From Baekduia soli (GTDB taxonomy: Bacteria > Actinomycetota > Thermoleophilia > Solirubrobacterales > Solirubrobacteraceae): DNA of 64,000 nucleotides. Below, one piece after another: positions 33,438-42,513 of the stretch. The translations under genes were made by a program, and so were the position numbers. Below the pieces are notes generated by a model. It was not told the origin of the DNA. It searched no databases and saw only the letters and a program-made list of their open reading frames with translations. Location of the stretch: positions 310,001 to 374,000 of the forward strand of contig NZ_CP042430.1 of NCBI RefSeq assembly GCF_007970665.1, written 5' to 3'. Numbering within the stretch: the first letter of the stretch is position 1; the number at the start of each line of letters is the position of its first letter.

Positions 33438-34790
33438 TCAGGGACATGGAAGGCTCAAGGTGAAGCAACCTCCTGCCCCCGTCGCCTGGGCGCTGATGTC
33501 TCCGCCGGCCGAACGCGCCAGTCGTCGAGCCAGCGCGAGGCCGAGACCGGCACCGCTGTGAGCGCCGGGCATCCGGGCTGCGGTTCCGCGATGGGCTGGT
33601 TTGAAGATGTCCTGCAGCTCCGCGGCGTCGATGCCGGGACCGTCGTCGACGACTCGTACCTCGGCGTATGGGCCATTCCTTGCGGCCCGGACGTCAACCG
33701 AGCTACGGGCGAACAGCACGGCGTTCTCGACAAGCGGCGAGAGCATGCGTTCCACCAGCGCCGACTCAACACGCGCCTGCAGGCACGGCGACGCGAGATG
33801 AACACCAACGGTGACCTTGCGATGCGCAGCGACAACGCTACAGCTCTCGACAGCTCGGCCGATGGGTTCGTCGAGTTCTGACCGGCCGCTATCTGGCCCG
33901 GGATCCGCTCGCGCGGCTGCCATCAGGGTCTCGAGCAGGACGCCCATCTGACCCGCGGTATGCGTGATGGCCTCGAGGTCGGCGCGGACGGCTTCAGGCG
34001 TCTCCGGCTCGTGCGCCGCCAACTGGGCGCGGGCCGCAATCTTGGCAAGCGGTGTGCGTAGCTCATGAGATAGCTCAGCCGAGAGTCGCTGCTCATGACG
34101 CATGGCGGCTGCAAGCCGGCCCAGCAAGCTGTCCAGCGTCGCCGCCAGCTGGCTGAGCTCATCGGTCGGAGGCCCGAGATCGAACCGCCGATCGAGGTCC
34201 CAGGCGCTCCATTCGGCGGCCGAACGCGTCATCTGCGCCACGGGCCGCAAGGCAGCGTTGAGCATCCAGCGACTGAGCGCCGCCACTGCACCCAGCACGA
34301 AGAGCGCCAGAGCCAGTGACACCGCCAACGCGATGCGCCGCGTGTGCTGGTACGGCGCCAAGGAGGCGGCGACCACCAACGTCCCCAGACGCTGCCCATG
34401 GGACACAACGGGTACCGCCAGCAGTGCCGTCGGAGGCTGCGCGAGATTTCGCCTGCGGGTCCCGGAGGCCGCCATCTCCGCCGCCGCACGCCCCAGCCGT
34501 GGATCGCCTCGCGTCTCGGACACGGCGTGTGGCCCGAACACCCAGAGCTTGCTGTCCAATGAGTCGGGCTGGGACTGGCTGGTCAGGACGACGCGCCGGT
34601 TGACCAATCTCACGGTGTCCTGGGCTGCCGCCGCACGGGCATCGAGTACCGCCGCGATCTCGTGGTGCAGCCGATGGGCGATGACAACGTTGAACCCGAC
34701 AGTCAAGACGACGACGGTGCCCGCGACCGCCGCGATGACCACGGCCAGCAGTCGCGCTCGCAGGCCACGGAAGTGAGCCAGCGGGTTCAT
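33438..34790 (-). CDS. Sensor histidine kinase (HAMP-HisKA-HATPase)
   Basis: A 450-aa membrane kinase with a helix at about 12-35, an extracytoplasmic sensor of about 110 residues, a second helix (about 153-172), a HAMP linker, and a HisKA domain with LSAELSHELRTPLAKI (phospho-acceptor H242). A C-terminal ATPase domain shows the N box VENAVLFA, G1 VVDDGPGID and G2 GAGLGLALARRLA. Its ATG overlaps the stop of the OmpR-type regulator (ATGA), making a standard two-component operon. The signal is unknown; nearby surface-glycan and phosphoesterase genes may be targets, but nothing proves it. Confidence 0.92.
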   Translation of the reverse strand: MNPLAHFRGLRARLLAVVIAAVAGTVVVLTVGFNVVIAHRLHHEIAAVLDARAAAAQDTVRLVNRRVVLTSQSQPDSLDSKLWVFGPHAVSETRGDPRLGRAAAEMAASGTRRRNLAQPPTALLAVPVVSHGQRLGTLVVAASLAPYQHTRRIALAVSLALALFVLGAVAALSRWMLNAALRPVAQMTRSAAEWSAWDLDRRFDLGPPTDELSQLAATLDSLLGRLAAAMRHEQRLSAELSHELRTPLAKIAARAQLAAHEPETPEAVRADLEAITHTAGQMGVLLETLMAAARADPGPDSGRSELDEPIGRAVESCSVVAAHRKVTVGVHLASPCLQARVESALVERMLSPLVENAVLFARSSVDVRAARNGPYAEVRVVDDGPGIDAAELQDIFKPAHRGTAARMPGAHSGAGLGLALARRLARSAGGDISAQATGAGGCFTLSLPCP

Positions 34791-35452
34791 CGCAGGATGT
34801 AGCCGACGCCGCGAACCGTGTCGACCACAGGTGCGCCGGGCAACGGAGCGAGCTTTCGCCGAATGCGACTGACGTGGACGTCCAAGGTGTTGTCGTGGAT
34901 GATTCCCCCATAGGGCCAAGCCGCCCGGGCCAGCTCGTGCCGCCGAACGGCCACGCCTACGTGCGAAGCCAAGAAGGCCAGCAGACGGAACTCGGTCGGC
35001 GTGAGCGTGACGGCCTCCTTCCCGGTGTTCATCGCGAACGTCAACGGATCGAGCACGAGCCGTCCGACCCCGACATCGCGTGGGTACGACCCCCGGCGCA
35101 ACAGCGCCGCGACACGCGCGGCGAGCTCGGCGATGTCAAAGGGCTTGACGAGATAGTCGTCTCCGCCCGCACTGAAGCCGGCAATCCGGTCAACGACCGC
35201 GCCACGAGCGGTGAGGAACAGCACCGGCGCCTCGACTCCTCCGGCGCGGAGGGCCTGGCAGAGGTCGCGGCCGTCGGTATCCGGCAAGCCGATGTCCAGG
35301 ACCAGCGCGTCGTAGCGATGCTCGTCAACCCGCCTGAGCGCCTGCGCCCCCGTCGAGGCCTCGTCGATGGCCAGCTCGGCACCCCGCAGCGCGCGCACGA
35401 TCAACGCTCGCAGCTCTGTGTCATCTTCGACGATCAGGATGCGCCGGCTCAT
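34787..35452 (-). CDS. OmpR-family response regulator
   Basis: A 221-aa regulator with a receiver domain (acidic pair E9/D10-D11, phospho-acceptor D53 in LVLDIGLPD, T81, K103 in YLVKPFD) and a C-terminal winged helix (about 125-221) ending in VDTVRGVGYILR. First gene of the two-component operon with the kinase downstream. The short region of 81 bp to the divergent small gene probably carries its promoter and an operator for autoregulation. Confidence 0.94.
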   Translation of the reverse strand: MSRRILIVEDDTELRALIVRALRGAELAIDEASTGAQALRRVDEHRYDALVLDIGLPDTDGRDLCQALRAGGVEAPVLFLTARGAVVDRIAGFSAGGDDYLVKPFDIAELAARVAALLRRGSYPRDVGVGRLVLDPLTFAMNTGKEAVTLTPTEFRLLAFLASHVGVAVRRHELARAAWPYGGIIHDNTLDVHVSRIRRKLAPLPGAPVVDTVRGVGYILR

Positions 35453-35533
35453 CGCCTCCAGTATCGCCCCCTCCAGACAAACACGAGAGCGGCCTTCAGG
35501 AAGCCGTCATGTACGCCGTGCCACGGTGTCAGC

Positions 35534-35668
35534 ATGAACGCTCCCCAGCACCACTCCGCACCGCCCGACGTCGTGTTCCGAGTCCGACCGGCCGTGTTCG
35601 GGGCCAGCGCCCTGAGCTGGCTGGTGCTGATCATCCTGGCGTTGCTCATGTCCGGCCAGCTGACCTGA
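35534..35668 (+). CDS. Very small single-span membrane protein
   Basis: A 44-aa frame with a polar N-terminus and one clear C-terminal transmembrane helix (about 20-41, FGASALSWLVLIILALLMSG). It is divergent from the response regulator and 43 bp before the phosphoesterase gene. The ribosome-binding site is poor, so the call depends on the strongly helix-like composition and position. It could be a small regulatory membrane peptide of the two-component system, but this is a guess. Confidence 0.4.
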   Translation: MNAPQHHSAPPDVVFRVRPAVFGASALSWLVLIILALLMSGQLT

Positions 35669-35711
35669 CTCCGTCTCCCGTGCCCCGAGCCGCGCGTGCT
35701 GCCGTCCCGGC

Positions 35712-36611
35712 ATGCTGAACGGCCTCCGCGAACGCCTCGACAGCCCAGCCTGGTGGCGAGGTCGAGCCGGACCCGTGCTCGGACTCGTCCTGGGGCTCGC
35801 GATCGCCGCGATCATCGCAGAGCTCAGCCACGGGCAGACGCCGGCTCCACGCCCAACAGGGCGGCAGACCGCGAGTGACACCACGATCTGGGCGGTCGGC
35901 GACGCCGGACCAGCCGGCGACGACGCGATCGCTCGCCTCATCGCCCGCAGCGGCGCCGGCAACGTGTTGTTCCTCGGCGACGTCTACCACCAAGGCAACC
36001 AACAGGCCTTCGCTCGCTACGCGCGGACATACGGACGGTTGGCGGCCATCACCTCGGCGACGGTCGGCGACCAGGATGTCCGCGACATCGCGGACGGCTA
36101 TCAGGCCTACTGGCACATCGTGCTCGAGGGGCCGCCGGCCCCGTGGTACGCCCTTTCCGTCGGCACGTGGCAAGTTCTCAGCCTGGACTCCGAAGCTGCC
36201 CACACCCCCGGATCCAGTCAGCTGAGCTGGCTCAGCACGCAACTCGCTCGGCCGGGCACCTGCCGCCTCGCCTTCTGGCATCGCCCACGCTTCAGCGCCG
36301 ACGCCCAACACGGCGATCAAACGGACATAGCCCCGATCTGGAACCTCCTGCGCAGCCACGCTGCCATCGTCGTCGCCGCCCACGCCCGCAACATGCAACG
36401 GTTCAAACCGATCGACGGCATCACCGAGTTCATCTCCGGCGCCGGCGGCGCACCCCTCACGAGCAGCAGACCAGACGCCCGCCTGGCCTATGCAGACGCC
36501 CACGCGTACGGCGCTCTCCGGCTCACACTCCACGACGACAGCGCGGACTACGCCTTCGTCGCAACAGACGGCACGACCCTGGATCACGGCACCATTCCAT
36601 GCCGCCCATGA
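35712..36611 (+). CDS. Membrane-anchored calcineurin-like phosphoesterase with altered metal motifs
   Basis: A 299-aa protein with one N-terminal membrane helix (about 20-37) and an extracytoplasmic metallophosphoesterase-like domain. Visible motifs are AVGDAG (D64), LFLGDVYHQG (D90), FWHRPRFSA (block IV His) and VVAAHARNMQRF. The usual GNH[DE] block is GDQD (119-122), and GHxH is AHAR, so two metal ligands are changed. Overall it recalls purple-acid-phosphatase/tartrate-resistant-type proteins. It may use a different metal, have altered activity or be non-catalytic. It is divergent from the two-component genes. Confidence 0.75.
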   Translation: MLNGLRERLDSPAWWRGRAGPVLGLVLGLAIAAIIAELSHGQTPAPRPTGRQTASDTTIWAVGDAGPAGDDAIARLIARSGAGNVLFLGDVYHQGNQQAFARYARTYGRLAAITSATVGDQDVRDIADGYQAYWHIVLEGPPAPWYALSVGTWQVLSLDSEAAHTPGSSQLSWLSTQLARPGTCRLAFWHRPRFSADAQHGDQTDIAPIWNLLRSHAAIVVAAHARNMQRFKPIDGITEFISGAGGAPLTSSRPDARLAYADAHAYGALRLTLHDDSADYAFVATDGTTLDHGTIPCRP

Positions 36612-36754
36612 CGCCCGCCTGGCGCCGGACCCGCCGCACTGAACCTGGGGTCCGTGCTCTGGGCCGGTCGCGAACGTCAGCGCGTTCCTCGACCGGCGGC
36701 CGCGGCGACTTCGCGGATCAGCTCATCTCCCCGAGAGCGACGCGACCGGCGCGC

Positions 36755-37294
36755 TCAGGGGGTGGCAGCGGTGCTCGTGCCCTGGGCGCTGAGGGCATCG
36801 ACCTTCTGGGCCAGCTCATCGACGCGCGTGCCGAGCCGCGCGATGGCGGCGGTCGGCGAACCGGTGCCCGTCGTGGCACGGCTGACCGCCGCCGTGAGTT
36901 GTTCCAGCTGGGTGCGCAGCGACTGCAGCTGCTGCTGGCTGGCCATCGCGCTCACACGGCTGTCCAGGCTCGAGACCGACGACCGACTCGCAGCGGTACC
37001 CGACCGACGTTCGAGTTCGTTGAGCCGACGGCTGAGGCTGGTGACACGTTGCTCGCTGGCGCCGCCGGACTTGTCACCGGAGTTGTGGATGAGCGCGTAC
37101 GCCGCCATCCCGAGTGCGCCGACCGCGATCAGGGTCATGACCGCTAGCCAGCCTTTCAGCCACCGGACGTCGTCGACGAGGCGCCCCACCCACATGGGGT
37201 CAACGACGACCGCGGGCTCGCGAACGCCGGCCGAAGGCGGCGGCAGCGGAGCACGGACGGGACGCAGGGGCGCGGTCGGCGGATACTCATCCAT
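36755..37294 (-). CDS. Single-span membrane protein with coiled-coil tail, unknown function
   Basis: A 179-aa protein: a Pro-rich cytoplasmic N-terminus (about 1-45), a membrane helix (about 48-69, WLAVMTLIAVGALGMAAYAL) and an outer part dominated by heptad-like repeats rich in Leu, Gln, Arg and Ser (about 80-175). I do not recognise a family. The layout suggests a structural or scaffold role at the envelope. The stop is convergent with the phosphoesterase gene. Confidence 0.65.
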   Translation of the reverse strand: MDEYPPTAPLRPVRAPLPPPSAGVREPAVVVDPMWVGRLVDDVRWLKGWLAVMTLIAVGALGMAAYALIHNSGDKSGGASEQRVTSLSRRLNELERRSGTAASRSSVSSLDSRVSAMASQQQLQSLRTQLEQLTAAVSRATTGTGSPTAAIARLGTRVDELAQKVDALSAQGTSTAATP

Positions 37295-37624
37295 GGACCG
37301 GTCCGTACCCGCTCACCCGGATTCCGGGACGGGATGCAGACCCGACCTCGACAAACGTGCGAGCTGATGTCGGTCCCCCCGGGGGCCGAAACGGCTGTGG
37401 GCATCCTGTTGCCTGTCCAGCGGAGAGGCGTGGCCATCGCGTCGCGTGCGCAGCCAGGCCACGAAGGAATCCGCGACCTGGCGCTCGTGAACGGCGATCG
37501 CGGTCCGCGCCGACGCCGACGCCCACGCCCACGCCCACGCCGGACAAGGGGCCTCTCCACCCGATCCCCGAACCGGACCGGCACTGCCATGTGCGCCGCT
37601 CCGCCCCCCCGGCTCGGGGCATGG
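37295..37624. other. Gene-free stretch with short GC repeat
   Basis: No gene recognised. A short tandem stretch of GACGCC/GCCCAC hexamers occurs at about 37508-37545. Any leftward promoter for the coiled-coil membrane protein must lie at the left end. Confidence 0.45.
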
Positions 37625-38269
37625 CTACTGGCCCAGCGACGCCACGAGGTTGATGGTGGTGGCGATGATGAGCGTGCCGAACATGTACGACAACAGGGCA
37701 TGGCGCGTGGCGGTGTGACGAATCGCCTTTGCCTGCAGGTCGGTGTCCGACACCTGGAAGGTCATGCCGATGGTCAGAGACAGGTAGCCGAAGTCGGCAT
37801 AGCTGGGCGGGTCGTCCTCATTGAAGCTGATGCCGCCCGGGGCGCCTTGGTAATAGAGGCGGGCGTAGCGCAGGCAGAAGACGGTGTGCACCACGCTCCA
37901 GGCCAGCAGGATGCTGATGATGCTTGCGCCGATCAGCAGGTCCTTGGTCGCACCGCTGCTGTGGCTGGCGCGCACGAGGATGATGCCCACAGCCAGCAGG
38001 CTGGCCAGACTGGCGGCGAGCAGCAGCCCGTCCGAGGCCCCGCGGCGGGGGTCATCGCGCCGGGCGTGCCTGGCGGTCCCAGCGGCGTCGACCGCCCACA
38101 CCGACCACCAGATCCAGGCGAGGAACACGACCGCCGCGATGTCCCAGACCGCGAGCGGCACCAGCCACCAGATCCCGAGTGCCGCGACCACGGCACCGGC
38201 CAAGACGCCGACGACCGCGCAGACAGTGATTCGGATGCTGGCCGAGACGCCCCTACCGCGATCGGTCAT
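37625..38269 (-). CDS. DUF1345 family membrane protein
   Basis: An integral membrane protein of 214 aa with about five hydrophobic segments. The signature near the C-terminus, YADFGYLSLTIGMTFQVSDT, followed by RHALLSYMFGT, marks the DUF1345 family, whose function is unknown. An upstream in-frame ATG at 38302 adds 11 residues; the shorter form is preferred because of a purine-rich GGCGGA before it, but this is not firm. No functional link with its neighbours is visible. Confidence 0.8.
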   Translation of the reverse strand: MTDRGRGVSASIRITVCAVVGVLAGAVVAALGIWWLVPLAVWDIAAVVFLAWIWWSVWAVDAAGTARHARRDDPRRGASDGLLLAASLASLLAVGIILVRASHSSGATKDLLIGASIISILLAWSVVHTVFCLRYARLYYQGAPGGISFNEDDPPSYADFGYLSLTIGMTFQVSDTDLQAKAIRHTATRHALLSYMFGTLIIATTINLVASLGQ

Positions 38270-38583
38270 GCGTTCCGCCTGCCCGATCGGAGCCTTGCTC
38301 ATGAGGTGTGGATACCACGGTCCCCTCCTGCGCGCCGCACACGGGACGGGTGGCGCCGTCGCAACCGACCGGATGGGCACCGTGCCCCACCCCTGCTTCC
38401 CGCGCCGTCGCCGTCTGCACGACGGGCTCGTGATCCATGAAACCGCCCTGCCCAGGCGTCCCGGCGTCCCGGCAGCATCAGCGACACCGGCCCCAGGACG
38501 GGCCGTCCCGCCGTCGCCGGCCTCATGGTCATCGCCGAGACGGTTGATCGGTCGACGCGTCTCAGACCTCCAGGCTCAGCGGG
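38270..38583. other. Gene-free stretch
   Basis: It lies between two leftward membrane-protein genes. Nothing beyond a presumed promoter for the DUF1345 gene can be supported. Confidence 0.45.
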
Positions 38584-39759
38584 TCAGCTGTCGTCCAAGC
38601 GAGGGGTCATGACCTCGTCGAGCATGAGTTTGACCGCGGCGGCTACGGGGATGGCCACCAGCGCACCGACGATGCCCAGGAGGGCGCCCCCCAAAGCGGT
38701 GGCCACCACCGTGATGAGGCCGGGAACCGCGACGGTATGGGCCATGACGCGCGGCATCAACAGGTAGTCCTCGAGCAAGCGGAACATGGTGTAGAACGCG
38801 GCGGTCGCGACCGCCAGCTTGACCGAGATCGTCAGGGCGATCAGGGAGACGATGATGCCGCCGACCGTTGAGCCGATCATCGGCACGAGGTCGAGGATGG
38901 CGACGAGCAGTCCAAGCAGCAGTGCATAGGGGATGCCGAAGGCCAAGCCCCATACCCAGGTCGCTGCCCCGGCGATCACCGAGGTCGTCGCGTTGCCGAG
39001 CACGTAGCCTCCGACGCGTCCGAAGACTTCGTCGGTGAGCAGGACCATTCGCGCGCGCCGGCTCCGTGGCGCCAAGCGGTAGACGCCATGGCGCACGCGA
39101 GGAAGATCGGCCAAGAGATACACCGTGACCACGACGACCACCACGACCGAGGCGACCAAGTCGAGCACCGCTTTGCCGACGGTCAGCGCGGTGTTGAACG
39201 AGCTCTTGCCGTTGAGCAGCCTCTGGACGCTGGCCACGAAGTGGTACTTGGCGTTGAGTCTGCCCACCTCGGTGCTTCGATCCTTGGCGGTGTGCAGGTA
39301 GGCGGGCAACTCGTCCGCCAGATGGCTGGCCTGTGTTACGACCACCGGAACGGCGAGTACCAAGAACCCTGCGAAGGCTCCAAGGCACAGCGCCAGCACC
39401 ACCAGCACGGCCGCCCACCGAGGGAGTCCACGGCGATACAACCACAGCACCGCAGGCTCCAGGCCCAGGGCGATGAAGAACGCCAGTCCAATCAGGATCA
39501 GAACTTGTCCGGCGGCAACGACCGTCCACGCCAGCGCCGCTGCGCAAGCGACGCCGAGAGCGGCCATGAATCCGACGTAGAAGGGGGCTCTGCGGTCGAA
39601 GCGCTCACCGAGACGGCCATACTCCCGGTCGTCCGTCGCCCCGGCCTCCTGGGCGGCGTCGGCGTGAAGGTCTTCGATTGTCGCCTGAGTCGGCTCCTCC
39701 GGGGCACCGTCGATCGTCGAGGGCGTGGCATCAGGCGCCGCGGGGGGCAGGTCAGGCAC
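38584..39759 (-). CDS. AI-2E family transporter/permease
   Basis: A membrane protein of 391 aa in the AI-2 exporter (TqsA/YdiK-like) family. It has paired N-terminal helices, a periplasmic-side helical region around ADELPAYLHTAKDRS, and the conserved C-terminal block with FGIPYALLLGLLVAILDLVPMIGSTVGG and LLEDYLLMPRVM. The family has about eight helices and exports small molecules; its substrate is rarely known. The GTG start before PDLPPAAPD gives normal length; the longer open frame upstream is not protein-like. No autoinducer genes are nearby, so quorum-sensing export should not be assumed. Confidence 0.83.
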   Translation of the reverse strand: MPDLPPAAPDATPSTIDGAPEEPTQATIEDLHADAAQEAGATDDREYGRLGERFDRRAPFYVGFMAALGVACAAALAWTVVAAGQVLILIGLAFFIALGLEPAVLWLYRRGLPRWAAVLVVLALCLGAFAGFLVLAVPVVVTQASHLADELPAYLHTAKDRSTEVGRLNAKYHFVASVQRLLNGKSSFNTALTVGKAVLDLVASVVVVVVVTVYLLADLPRVRHGVYRLAPRSRRARMVLLTDEVFGRVGGYVLGNATTSVIAGAATWVWGLAFGIPYALLLGLLVAILDLVPMIGSTVGGIIVSLIALTISVKLAVATAAFYTMFRLLEDYLLMPRVMAHTVAVPGLITVVATALGGALLGIVGALVAIPVAAAVKLMLDEVMTPRLDDS

Positions 39760-40420
39760 GCCAGGATCCAAGATGCCGCATTGGGCCCTGCCTACCCGCT
39801 CGGGACCACAGCCAGCCAAGTGGCTGCGATCAACGACCGCGAAGCGTCCGGATCGGCTGGCGTTGGCTACCGCACGCGCCGAAGCAGGCGGCCGGCCACG
39901 GTTGCCGCCACGGCCACGCTGCTGGCCGCGAGGCACACGGCGCAGTAGGTATCGACCAAGGAACCGTCCCACCAGACCCACGATCGACCTCCCTGGCCGG
40001 GAGTGGCAAGGTCCTTGATCACGGCACCGCGTCGCCAGCGCCCCCGCCGCATCACGTACACGTGCACGGCCGCCGATCTGCCGTTCACATCGAGATGACC
40101 TCCGAGCCTTCGAGATCGTCCCCATGGCCGCAATGCAAGGGCCTCGCGCTGACGCCGATTGACCGGCCTCCGCAATCCTGTTACGTTCATCCCGATTGCC
40201 GGTTCACATGCTTGATCGCGCTGGTGCGGCGTGATCCGCCGGGTATGGCGTCGGCTCCGGCAGCCGGGCTGAGCACGCAGGACAGTGCAGTGACGAGTGG
40301 AGGCGAGCCGTAGGTGTCCACGTTTGCTGGGATCGGCGTCGGCGCGGTACCCATGGACGCGACCTCTTGCGCCGAGGCACGTGCAGCGCGGCCGATCGCC
40401 CACGAGGCCGGAAGGCCGGC
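39760..40420. other. Long gene-free divergent stretch
   Basis: This 661-bp region separates the leftward AI-2E gene and the rightward acyl-CoA operon, so it should hold the promoter and probable TetR operator of the latter. I could not pick a convincing palindrome. A leftward segment ending at 39867 encodes a VKOR-like tail (see findings). Confidence 0.45.
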
Positions 40421-42037
40421 ATGAGCGCAGACGTGGACTCAGGCCATGAGGGGCGGGGGCCGGCTCCCCGCTGGTCTGCGCTCAACCTGTGCCGCCTGGT
40501 CGAGCGGGCCGGACTCGACGCCGACAAGCGCGCGGTCGTGTGCGACGGGGAGTCGCGGACGTACGCGGAACTCCGCGACCGCATGGTCCGCGCCGGGCGC
40601 GGCCTGGCTGCGCTGGGCGTGACGCCGGGCGACCGCGTCGCCGTCCTCGCTCGCAACTGCCTCGAGTACCTCGAGCTCGAGCTCGCGATCGCCCACGCCG
40701 GCGGGATCATGGTCCCCCTGAACTACCGGCTGGCGGAGGCCGAGATCGCAACATTGCTCGGACGGTCCCGGAGCCGCGTCGTCGTGGTCGATGCCGCGAG
40801 CTCGTCGGTCGTCGCCGGGCTTCGTCCGCAGCTGGCCGCGCTGAGCGCCGCCGTCGGCCTCCCTGAGGCGCCCTCCGAGCACGTGGACATCGAGTACGAC
40901 GACCTGTGTGCCGGCGACGCGCCACCGATATCGGTCGAGCCCCGGATGGAGGACCCCCACGAGATCACGTACACGTCGGGGACCACGGACACGCCGAAGG
41001 GCGTCGTATGGACCCACGGCAGCGTGATGTGGAACTCCATCCAGCAGTGCATGGACTACGACATCTCGTCCCGCGACTCGAACTACGTCCTGAACGACCT
41101 CTACTACGTCGGCGGCCGGCACGACTTCACGTGGCCTCTCCTCCACCAGGGCGGCACGGTGCACATCCGCCGGTCGGGCAACTTCGACGCTCGCGCGGTG
41201 ATGCGCTACCTGTCGGAGAACGCGATCACCAAGGTGTTGCTGTTCCCGGTGATGCTCTTCGAGCTCCTGCGCCTGCCCGATCTCCTGGATTACGACATGA
41301 CGTCGCTGACGACCATCATGTCGGGCGGAGAGCCGGTGCCGGTGGCCACCATCGACCGGATCACGACCGCCTTTCCCGGCACCGACTTCATCCAGGTGTA
41401 CGGCCTGACCGAGGGCGGGGCCAGCGTGACCTTCCTGTCGGGGGCCGATGCGCGCCGCAAGATGGGCTCCTGCGGGAAGGCGGGGGTGCACAACGAGGTA
41501 CGGATCGCGAGCGACGACGGGACGTTCGTCGGGCCGGACGTCGTCGGCGAGGTGTGCGTCAAGGGGCCGACGGTCACCCCGGGCTACTGGAACGACCCCG
41601 AGCGGACCGCCGAGGCCATCGTCGACGGCTGGCTGCACACGGGCGACCTGGGCCGCACCGACGAGGACGGCTTCCTCTACATCGTCGGCCGCAAGAAGGA
41701 CATGATCATCAGCGGAGGGATGAACATCTACCCCAAGGAGATCGAGGACGTCCTCGGCACCCACCCGGCCATCGCGGAGGTCGCGGTCATCGGGGTGCCC
41801 GACCCCAAGTGGGGGGAGCGCGTGTGTGCCGTCATCCGTCCCGAGCCCGGTGCCGACATCCGCGACGAGGACATCACAGCGCTTTGTGCTGGGCGCCTGG
41901 CGAGCTTCAAGAAGCCCACCGTCATCCACCTGGTGGAGGCCATGCCGCGCACGGCGTCGGGCAAGGTCCAGAAGCAGGTCCTGCGCGATCGGCTGGCCAC
42001 GCCGGCCAGTGACACGGAGGTGTCGGCGCCGTGCTGA
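40421..42037 (+). CDS. AMP-forming acyl-CoA synthetase
   Basis: ATP-dependent CoA ligase of 538 aa, class I adenylate-forming. The P-loop-like YTSGTTDTPKG lies at about 184-194, the aromatic/AMP motif VYGLTEGG near 325, TGDLGRTDEDGFLYIVGRKK near 410-430 and the catalytic C-terminal Lys in RTASGKVQK near 515. The ATG is preceded by GGAAGG at 5 nt. First gene of the large operon; it should activate the acid that feeds the pathway. The carboxylase and HMG-CoA lyase downstream suggest a branched or isoprenoid acid. The exact substrate is unknown. Confidence 0.92.
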   Translation: MSADVDSGHEGRGPAPRWSALNLCRLVERAGLDADKRAVVCDGESRTYAELRDRMVRAGRGLAALGVTPGDRVAVLARNCLEYLELELAIAHAGGIMVPLNYRLAEAEIATLLGRSRSRVVVVDAASSSVVAGLRPQLAALSAAVGLPEAPSEHVDIEYDDLCAGDAPPISVEPRMEDPHEITYTSGTTDTPKGVVWTHGSVMWNSIQQCMDYDISSRDSNYVLNDLYYVGGRHDFTWPLLHQGGTVHIRRSGNFDARAVMRYLSENAITKVLLFPVMLFELLRLPDLLDYDMTSLTTIMSGGEPVPVATIDRITTAFPGTDFIQVYGLTEGGASVTFLSGADARRKMGSCGKAGVHNEVRIASDDGTFVGPDVVGEVCVKGPTVTPGYWNDPERTAEAIVDGWLHTGDLGRTDEDGFLYIVGRKKDMIISGGMNIYPKEIEDVLGTHPAIAEVAVIGVPDPKWGERVCAVIRPEPGADIRDEDITALCAGRLASFKKPTVIHLVEAMPRTASGKVQKQVLRDRLATPASDTEVSAPC

Positions 42038-42513
42038 CGCCGCTGGAGCCGGCCGAGCTGGTCCGGGCCCTGGGCGCCGTGCTGCGCGGCGTCGCCGCGG
42101 GCGGCGCCCACGACGAGGTCTCCCGGGCGCAGGTCCAGTCGGCCGGGAGCATCGCGAACTTCCTCTCCGCCGAGCTCGAACACCAGCAGGAGCTCGACGA
42201 GGCCGGCCGCCGCACCGTCGCCGACGCGCTGCGGACCGCCGGTGCGTCGGCCTCGGGGGCGGCGCCCGCCGTGGCCGCCGAGCTCGAGGCGATCGCCGCG
42301 TGCATCGCCGCCGGGCGCGGCGCCCGCGACCTCGCCGAGGGCACCTCGCGGGCACTCGCCGCGCTGCGGTCGATGGACGACCCGGAGGCGGCGGCCGAGC
42401 CCCGCCGGATCGTCCGGCGCGCGCTCGCCGGCGTCGTGCAGCGCGAGGCGGACGTCTTCGGATCCGTCGAGCGCACACCGAACCGAACCACCCCAGCAGG
42501 AGGAGACGCATGA
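42031..42513 (+). CDS. Small helical protein of unknown function in acyl-CoA operon
   Basis: A 160-aa protein rich in Ala, Glu and Arg, predicted almost entirely helical, with no membrane segment. I do not recognise a domain. The GTG start overlaps the ligase stop by 7 nt, and its end overlaps the next ATG, so it is firmly embedded in the operon and surely translated. It may stabilise a partner (for example the next two proteins). No function can be assigned from sequence. Confidence 0.7.
   Translation: MLTPLEPAELVRALGAVLRGVAAGGAHDEVSRAQVQSAGSIANFLSAELEHQQELDEAGRRTVADALRTAGASASGAAPAVAAELEAIAACIAAGRGARDLAEGTSRALAALRSMDDPEAAAEPRRIVRRALAGVVQREADVFGSVERTPNRTTPAGGDA

Noticed and set aside
37508-37545. 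GACGCC/GCCCAC hexamer run as a CRISPR or functional repeat
   Set aside because: Units are too short and imperfect, without spacers; it is simple GC-rich sequence.
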